Below are positions 56,598-64,000 of a DNA stretch of 64,000 nt, one piece after another (position 1 is the stretch's first letter; every line of letters begins with the position of its first letter). Origin of the DNA: Colletotrichum lupini (Eukaryota; Ascomycota; Sordariomycetes; Glomerellales; Glomerellaceae); NCBI RefSeq assembly GCF_023278565.1, contig NC_064680.1:310001-374000 (forward strand), in the 5' to 3' direction. A program made the translations under genes and the position numbers. The notes below the pieces were generated by a model. It saw nothing but the letters and a program-made list of their open reading frames with translations. It ran no database searches and had not been told where the DNA came from.

Positions 56598-59500
56598 GTT
56601 GAAAGATGGATGAATGGATATGATATGTAATCAGGCCTGCAAGAAGCAGCCGGGCTGCCTTGTAAAAGGGAGATCGGCCCCCAAGGCGAAGCTTTGACTG
56701 GCTCCTCAGCTGATGAGTCGTGCTGTCCTGTCCCAGGGCGCCGGGTCGTCGTGGGTAAGAGCCAAGAAATCTCACCATCGGCCAAAGCGAACCAAGAGAG
56801 AAGAGCGGCCAGATCGAAGGTAGCAGCGAGAGACAGGAAGGACCCTTTTCTTTATGTAGATCTTTGTGTCTTATTGAGAGGGTGATCCACGATGTCGCCA
56901 CAGTTTCCCCCTCTCCGGGAAGACTAGACGCTACTGCTGCTTGAACCAAGTCGAACGACCACGCTAAACATGATACACGGGAAAATAAGCTTGACAGGCT
57001 CTGAAAGATAACCGTTCACCCGTTGCAGAGTAGAGTTTTCTGCAGATCCCCAATGTGGACGGAGTGATCCTGACTCCTCTCGTGTTCCAAGGGTGGTCTG
57101 TAAGGGAGGGAAAGGGGGCGTTGCCTCTAGCTCCGTTTCTCTGCAAGGCACCGTGATCCTCCATCTCAGAGTTTGCATATTATTGGCTTCAGAGACATCT
57201 TTGCAACACAAGCGAGCGAACAGGAGAATCTTCTGCTCTCAAAGGTTGGGGCGGAGACGAACAGGAGCAAGGTCCCAGGTAGGAGAATAGTCTAGCCTAT
57301 GTAGACCCTTGCTCCGCCCGCAAACCTCCGGTAGTGTGCTGCGCGCATATGAAATCCCGAGAGTGTTGAAAATTGCAGAGCCATTAAAGGGCCCCCACGT
57401 TGTCATAGTGTTGACTGCCGTTTGCGGCACGGCATGGGCTAGGCGAGAAGCCTTTTTAAACTTTTGAGACAACAGTTGGTTCACCCCAATGAAGATGACA
57501 AGGCCACCAAAGTGTCGGTGCTGAATATCAGATTCAAATATTATAGTTACCACCCGCACTCGACTATCAGCCTTAAGATCGGACTATCATCATCACATCA
57601 GAAATTTTCAAAGGCAATCTGCAGTCTCCGAGCTTCGGCAACGATTCCAGCTCCAAGGACTCGTTCCTCATGTCGTGCGTTGCATTTCTCTCAGGGGTTC
57701 GCAGACGTATTCCTTGTCTGCCAAGCCGCTTAGAATACCATGCTCGGCCAAGAAAATGGCGTGTCTGGGCAACGCAAGGGAGAGAACAGCGGGTTGGCTT
57801 TCAGCCGAGAGAACGGACAATTCGTAAAGCACCAAATCTGCTTGAGACCCTCTTTGAATTGCTTCCAGAAAACTAGGCCCAGTCTGTGTGTTGTTTAGTC
57901 GCGGCAATGAGTACGCTACCAACGGCGTCTAGTTACGAACCGCCGTTGCAGATTCCGATGTAACTACGTATGGCCGTACGCTTGTCGCTTGAGGCCCGAC
58001 AGTGCCAGTGCAGGTTCAATTTGAGCTCAACCCCGGACCCCAGATCCAAATTCACCGCCATTGCCGTTTCCCACTCTGTATCCGTAGTACTGCGGTAGAA
58101 GCGGCTGGCCGCGTGCAAAAACGCACGGTAATTGTCAAAATTGTCTTTTGTCGATCCTTACCGCACATGGTGTCAGTGTCCTGTCAAGCACCCCGGCAAA
58201 GACTCTTCAACCCTTGCAAGCGAGAGAGACTAAGTTATGAAGCCCCTCACAACTACGGGGCAGTCGCGAACCCTGATTCATTTGTGCAAAATCCCATTAT
58301 CTCAGCACTTCCCTTCCGGATGGAGACGTCCTCCTTCTTGCCTCTTTTCAGTTCGGACATGACTTGTCTTTTCAGGCAGCCAAGTCCTGGCCTCGTGGCG
58401 TCGGCGTGGGTCCGGCAGGAAGTTCGTTGGATGAGCTTCTCTCGACATCCGACGCTCCGAAACTTGCGTTGCCAAGAATTCGACAACAGGTCGGGGGTTG
58501 AGAACTAGACCAATCGTGCCCCATGGCGATCTATCGACTTGATGAAAGAGAGTTTTGGCGGCGGTTTCTGGACTCTTAAGGGCCGGCTTGCTGTCACCTA
58601 TTTCAGTCAATTAGCCGGTTTTTGTTCCTTGACCTGCCTGTGGGATAATTACAATAGAGCGTCTACCACCAAATTTTGGGCATCAATCCAGCCGGGATAT
58701 CACACAGCCGCTACGGGAACGAGCCGACAGCCTGCTCCGCGGGTTGGGTGGCGTCGGCGCCGGTGCAGGCACAGCCGCACAGGTGATGATACTTGCTGGT
58801 GCACTGAGAACACTCGGAGGCAAGATCATCGGCCTTTGACTCGCACGACTCGCCTGAAAGTTCGGCGCGTCCAAAGACACCCACTTTCCGCAAGCCTAGA
58901 AGACTTTGGTTCAGCTGAAAGAAAAGCTTGGTCACTTGGCTGCTCTCTTCGCAGCCACCGGTGTGACTGCGTTCGTCCTGTTTCCAGGAGTCCACAGATC
59001 GATTCCTGGATGGTTCCGTATCGCATAAGGATGTTCATTGAGAGATTCCATATGCGTGTTAGTCGTCTTAGAGGCTGAAGCTACCACTCTGGGAAGGTCA
59101 CAGCACCAAGCACAAGCCATGAGGTAGACCAAGTGATTCTTGTTCGCAATAGAAATTGTATCCAAGAACTTTCCGATCTCTCTGGTTTCCAGTGGTAGGC
59201 CAAACATTACTGCGATCTATGTTAGTGAAACACTGTAGTTCTGAAGAGACGTTACCTCATCCCTCACCTAGTAGGTCTGTCATATGGTCGTCGAAACTCG
59301 CTGCGTCCCTTAGAGAAGAACGACCCGCCTGAGATTAGATTTTCTTGTTTCTCGAATTCTCGGGTTTGCTTCTTTCCCCGGTTCTGGGGCATAGTTCAAC
59401 TGGGTTACTTGTAGATACGCCAAAGCCATCTGGTTCTAGCAATGATACGTATCATGCAGAAAGGTGAAATTAGGGTGCGAATTCCCGCTATAAGATGTTC

Positions 59501-60120
59501 CGATCTATAGAAAATGTATTGATTGCGACTATTACTTAGCTTATAGATTTCCGACATGACCGAATAGTGTTGACATGACGTGGCATACCTAACGCGCACA
59601 ACTCAGCCATACTTAGGTAGACCGGCGTGCTTAGCAACATGAAGTGGCCTTAGAACACAAGATCGAGAAATGAAAATAGTCTTTCTCATAGTTTGAGGTA
59701 CCTATGGTGCAATGAACAGTACTGACATCTACTCGAAGACTGAGAACAATATGTCTGACCTTAATTGCCGCCATCGCGAGCTAAAATGCCCTCAGAAACT
59801 GACGACAGTACTCAGCCAATGCCAATTACTATTCCCTTCTCCGTGAATTGATAGAAAGCACAATTAGGTATAGATGGATAACATTGGTTCTGTTTCGCTC
59901 GTGGCATCTACCCGGTTAATGGCGATGATTATCAAGCAAGCATGACGCGTTAAAGCAGCTTATAAATTTTACCACCGCAGCCTATGTGATAAGACTATTG
60001 ATTTTACATTTTGTTTTGCTAAGATAACCAATCCATGCCTTTGCGGCTTTTGTGCAGTCCGGGTGCCAATGTATGAATCATCGAGGATATCAAGAACAAG
60101 TAATAATCTCTGGTTGCCCC
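56598..60120. other. Intergenic: gene-poor 3.5 kb
   Basis: No gene with support. Frames at 58002-58508 (+), 58539-59078 (+) and 58711-58995 (-) are domain-free; the last is cysteine-rich but begins with GTG. AT content rises toward 59,400-60,100. Confidence 0.4.
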
Positions 60121-60696
60121 TTAAAGCTTGGTCGGGAGACGACCGGACTGCTGTGCAGTCCAAGTCGCGATGAGATCCATCAACGCAGGCGACAAGGCGT
60201 CATATGTCTCCAAGCCAACAGACTTGAACTTGCTGCGGACTTCATCGATGCCCTTGGGGTGGAAGCCTTGCTCAATGATTGAGGAAACAAAGGCGGCGAA
60301 CTGGGGCTCCTGCCATCCCTTCTCATCCGAGAGTTCAGCGTGCACAAAGTCCAGACCCTTGAAGGGGTGTGCCTTTTCGATACGTCCGAATAGGTGAACC
60401 CCGCACTCCTTGCATGCGTTCCGGAGAATGACTGCCGAGTCGTCGACAACGTGCAGCTTGCTTTCGTTGGCAGCGACCTTAAGTTGGTCTCTTGAAATAA
60501 CACCGACAACTGAGAAAAGGGCGCCAGCGGGCTTCCAGCACTTTGAGCATCCGCATGCGTGGTTGTGAGCAACGTTGCCTCCGAGTGTGACTTCCACGGG
60601 GTTACTCTTGCAATGGCAACGGAGCTTTCCACCGGCGAAGTTGGGATCTCCCTTGGTGAGACCGTTGTCGATCAATGGGTGAAGAGAAGGGGCCAT
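60121..60696 (-). CDS. GFA-family zinc protein, glutathione-dependent formaldehyde-activating enzyme-like
   Basis: Single exon from ATG at 60696, 191 residues. The GFA zinc-binding pattern is complete: C27-x-C29 (LRCHCKS), C48-x-C50-x2-C53 (HACGCSKCW) and C95-x2-C98 (ACKECGVH). Length and the tail ([33 protein letters not shown]) match S-(hydroxymethyl)glutathione synthase-type proteins. These were proposed to speed glutathione-formaldehyde adduct formation, though that catalytic role is disputed. An upstream in-frame ATG at 60867 would add 57 low-complexity residues; the shorter start, [12 protein letters not shown], is the family-typical one. Confidence 0.88.
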   Translation of the reverse strand: MAPSLHPLIDNGLTKGDPNFAGGKLRCHCKSNPVEVTLGGNVAHNHACGCSKCWKPAGALFSVVGVISRDQLKVAANESKLHVVDDSAVILRNACKECGVHLFGRIEKAHPFKGLDFVHAELSDEKGWQEPQFAAFVSSIIEQGFHPKGIDEVRSKFKSVGLETYDALSPALMDLIATWTAQQSGRLPTKL

Positions 60697-63600
60697 GGTA
60701 GATTGGACTGGAGTGGTGTGTATGGTTGGTGGTGGTTGATTAATCGGATATTGGTGTTGCTGGGTGGGCCGAGGACCTTGATGGAGTAGAACCTTGATGG
60801 ACTTGATTAGTTTCTTGATTGTGTATATAAAGACGGCGAGGAATTCCTTTATACCAGGTGCTCTCATTCACTTTCGGGGCGTTCTCAACTCCCGATCCCT
60901 CGACCGGCGACTTGGCGGAAGGGTTCCCGAACCATCCCCGAAGAGGCCGGACCGGAACCAACACCCACGCGTTGGCTTACCTGATTCGCTGTCTTCCCCG
61001 CATTCCAATGCCGAATGCTGTCAGTCAAACGTTGATTCGAGCACGCAACTGGGATAAACTTGCCCGTTCCGCCTAATCTTCACGATTGCATATCTCCTCG
61101 TTGCTATTATGAGGGCGCCTAGGCTATCGGATCCCCACCCGATTTGACGCCGATGATGATGATACCCCGCAAAGTTTCACTCTGAAGTCAATTGCTTCGC
61201 CGTAGAACCAAGGAGAATACCCCGCTCGGCCAACGTAACGCCTAACCCCGCGACCCGGATGTTGCTGTTTGGCATGGTAGAAGCCGCTGATGTGAGACGA
61301 AGTTGTCGGCGTTAGGCATAGAGGTCTCAAAAATGAGACCGATAGTGGCTTGGCCGGTTTTGGAAGACCGAATTGCCTATTGAACTATCAAAAGGCGTGA
61401 TCGAATGGCGCAGAGCCTCAAATTTCCGAGCTGCCTCCATACCACCGAGCGCTGCCTCAAATAACTCTGATCACTACCGATGACGGGGCCGGGTCTCGGT
61501 CCGTCGGCCGGCAGATAGGGAAGATTGCCAGGAGAACTTCAATTTCACTCACAGAACTTTCGTATCAATGTGATAGCAATGTCGTTCGTCCGACCTCGTG
61601 CAAATGAGCATTGGCATTGAGAACACCCAACTGCGTAGCCTAGTCTCGAACTGATGATCTAGCAAGGTTTCATCATGAGTAGGATATACCGGACCAAATG
61701 GACTGGCTATGAGGCAATAGGCTATGATTCTTATTGTACATAAGGTAGTGAAGTTCTAGTGCTTTATCATACTAAGATCTTCTTAGGGGCCACCCAGATC
61801 GTCCAAAATATATAACTAAAGCCCATACGCTGAAGCATAAGGCGGCCACAACAGTTCATCAAAGTTGCGTTTGTGGTAGACCTAATTCAATCCTACGCTT
61901 TTCTCGTGGTCACTATCTATGTCACAAGTTCTAGCTCAGGGGCCATTCATCCCGAGGTTTGAGAATGTGTTATTGGTAACCTGGTCTTTCTTACATCAAC
62001 TCGCATTTGGCATTTTTGTAGCTGAGTTACGCAAGGAAAATTGTAGTAACAGAAGCAGAAGTAGTCTTTTAGTCTGAACTCAGAGTGTTGCTGAAAATTG
62101 AACCACTTCAATTTCAAAACATCACTGACTTCACATAAATATCACGGTCTCTATAGAAATCACTGTTCGTAGCTATTTGATTCGCGAAGCTGATAGCTCG
62201 TGGCTTGTGTCATAAACTGCAATATCTTTAATGGTTTTTTTAGCGCTCATCATGCTTATTTTGGCATCCATTTAGTTATTTAGGCTTCATTAGAGTCACA
62301 GCAATGAGCATGTTGGAAGTTACTGAGACCCAAGCGATTAGTTCAACGCATATAAAGTTCACGTTTCTAGCTGGGCTGTCCATTGCAGTGCTCAAGGTTC
62401 CAAAGCCAGGTTTAGAATTGACAGTGCAGTCATCACTGTGGGTGTGTGTGTTGTCTTGGAACCAGATGTTTGTTCTTTAGTCAGTTTGATTCAAAAAGCA
62501 TTCCTTGAATAAGGTACCTTATTCAGCTACTCGGTCCTACTCCCTGGAAAATACCTCTCCAGGTTTTGTTCTCCTACCATTCATGGCTTCGGCCCACTTG
62601 GTAACCTACCAAAATAGGTATATTTAGAATGTCCAAACAGGTAACATCCTTGTGTCATGAACCGACGTCCGAACCTTTGTGCTAACATCCGTCTGGTTCT
62701 GCATGGGAACAAGGGAGAAGTACTAGAAGGATGGTTCGATTGGATAAATCCAATGCCGAATTGTGCGTGTTATACAAACTTTTGTAGGTAAGCTTATCAT
62801 CTACGGTAACTAGTGAGTATGGTATTTATCTTGCCCAGTCCACCTGCCCTGCGTATTACCTATGTTGGCAGTTGTAGGATATGGTCCAGCTCTGCCACGT
62901 GGGCGACGGGATAAATAGCCTTGACGAAATGGATGAGCATGATGACGTCGTTCAATCAGATGATAAATGGACTGATGGTTCCATGAGACCTACCTAGCAT
63001 CACTATTGAACTCACCGCACTGCAAATCCGGTGCAATATACGATGATATTATCACGTGGGGTGCTGCTACGCATCAAACATTCAGACTGCTTCTTTCTTA
63101 AATCTCTCACTCTCAACGATAGGTTGTCTCCCGTCTCTGAACTTTTCACGGAAACACCTCAAGTACGCATAGTACGTTCATTTTTCCTGTCTCAACAAAG
63201 ATAGACGTAAAACATTCGCCACCAGAATTCCTATTACCCATTCCACGACAGCAAGGTAGCAATAAAAAATTGACTACTTGACCGGACTAGAAGCGCTGCG
63301 TGGCAACACTCAAGACTCGGCCGCATAGACGAGGCCTTCTAGTGTTGAACTCGAACAACATCACATGACACGAACCACTGACGGATCTCACTAACGCAAC
63401 TCTGTTTTGATCCATCCATCCAATTGTTGCCGCCCACCAACCGCTTGCGTTGGCATTCGCATGTGAAGTCAGGAGGATAGATCGATGTCTGTCATCATTA
63501 GTGTAATTGAAACCACATAGTTTTCAGTTGCTCTGATACAAAATCCTGTATGAGCATCGGTCTATGCCTTCTGAAGTCGAACGAATGCGAGTAAGAGACG

Positions 63601-64000
63601 CTTGCCGAGGCACAAACATGAGGCGACGGCGAATAATCCAAAGCATAAAGACAATTGTGATAGTTGCCGTCAAATGGATAGGTCGATAGACGCACAGAAG
63701 CGCTGTCGAAGCGTCAAATGTGCCGAGGCACGTGTTTTGATTGACGCTGTCGTTCGCATTCGCATGGTAGTGGAGGGACGAAGCAGCCAAAGAGAGGCTG
63801 GATCGAGGGGTTGAGGAGGCGTCAAGACGCTTTAAGACATGCGAGCCCCTGCATGGCATCCTCCACCAAGCACGAGATCGACGCGTGCATGACCCGCTAG
63901 GAAAAAAAAGCCTCGGCATGCACGTTGCCTCAACAAAAAATCCTCTGATCGCACGAGTTTCCATACATAAGATCTTTGCTACCATCACGACCTCAAGTGT
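60697..64000. other. Gene-free stretch to window end
   Basis: 3.3 kb with no supported gene. 60,697-61,080 is the promoter of the GFA-family gene. A short perfect hairpin, GGTCTCA-4 nt-TGAGACC, lies at 61323-61340. About 61,600-63,300 is A/T-richer without the CA/TG depletion of RIP. The 154-codon frame at 63524-63988 (-) has no recognisable domain. Confidence 0.4.

Noticed and set aside
58711..58995. Cysteine-rich frame on the minus strand
   Set aside because: It begins with GTG, has no signal peptide and no splice partner; probably chance.
1..64000. CRISPR array, prokaryotic operon or secondary-metabolite cluster
   Set aside because: The sequence is eukaryotic with spliced genes. No regularly spaced repeats were seen, and no synthase-type backbone gene (PKS, NRPS, terpene cyclase) is present.

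Overview
The window is nuclear DNA of a filamentous ascomycete (Pezizomycotina, most likely a Sordariomycete; the species cannot be named from sequence alone). The genes carry short GT..AG introns of about 54-154 bp. Product types are typically fungal: a Zn2Cys6 regulator, a Pth11-like receptor, a PTR2 transporter, a MARVEL protein and F-box pairs. Two long blocks (1-4339 and 12603-19968) show the signature of repeat-induced point mutation (RIP): CA and TG dinucleotides are almost absent, TA is everywhere, CG is kept, and stop codons sit in all frames.

Layout. 1-4339: 3' part of a RIP-destroyed Ty3/gypsy chromovirus (RNase H end, integrase, chromodomain, probable 3' LTR). 5331-6264: MARVEL membrane protein with a Q/P-rich tail (-). 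7889-9107: xylitol dehydrogenase (-). 11292-12360: broken NmrA-like gene (-). 12603-19968: complete RIP-destroyed Ty1/copia element with 202-bp LTRs and a 5-bp target duplication GCATG. 21601-21745: two copies of a 73-bp tandem repeat, followed at 21901-22245 by a small secreted cysteine-rich protein (effector-like), which is the most interesting gene here. 23098-24843: Y-family DNA polymerase related to Pol eta. 26025-27306: sugar phosphate isomerase/epimerase, convergent with a GH2 beta-mannosidase (27561-30173, -). 32618-33851: Rab4/Ypt4-like GTPase (-), divergent from an HSD10-like SDR (34806-35768, +). 35958-36695: possible membrane protein. 38128-41756: tandem pair of F-box proteins. 41997-43467: Zn2Cys6 transcription factor (-). 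44546-45699: D-2-hydroxyacid dehydrogenase (-). 45700-51879: long gene-poor stretch. 51880-53778: PTR2 peptide transporter. 55153-56597: Pth11-like 7TM protein (-). 60121-60696: GFA-family zinc protein (-). 60697-64000: no gene seen.

The genes do not form an obvious pathway or a secondary-metabolite cluster. They look like ordinary housekeeping and nutrient-use genes (pentose, mannoside, peptide and hydroxyacid metabolism), interrupted by two silenced retrotransposons. The effector-like gene and the decayed NmrA gene flank the copia element. Exon joins were worked out by hand from splice consensus, reading frame and protein-family continuity. No database search was possible, so product names rest on recognised motifs.
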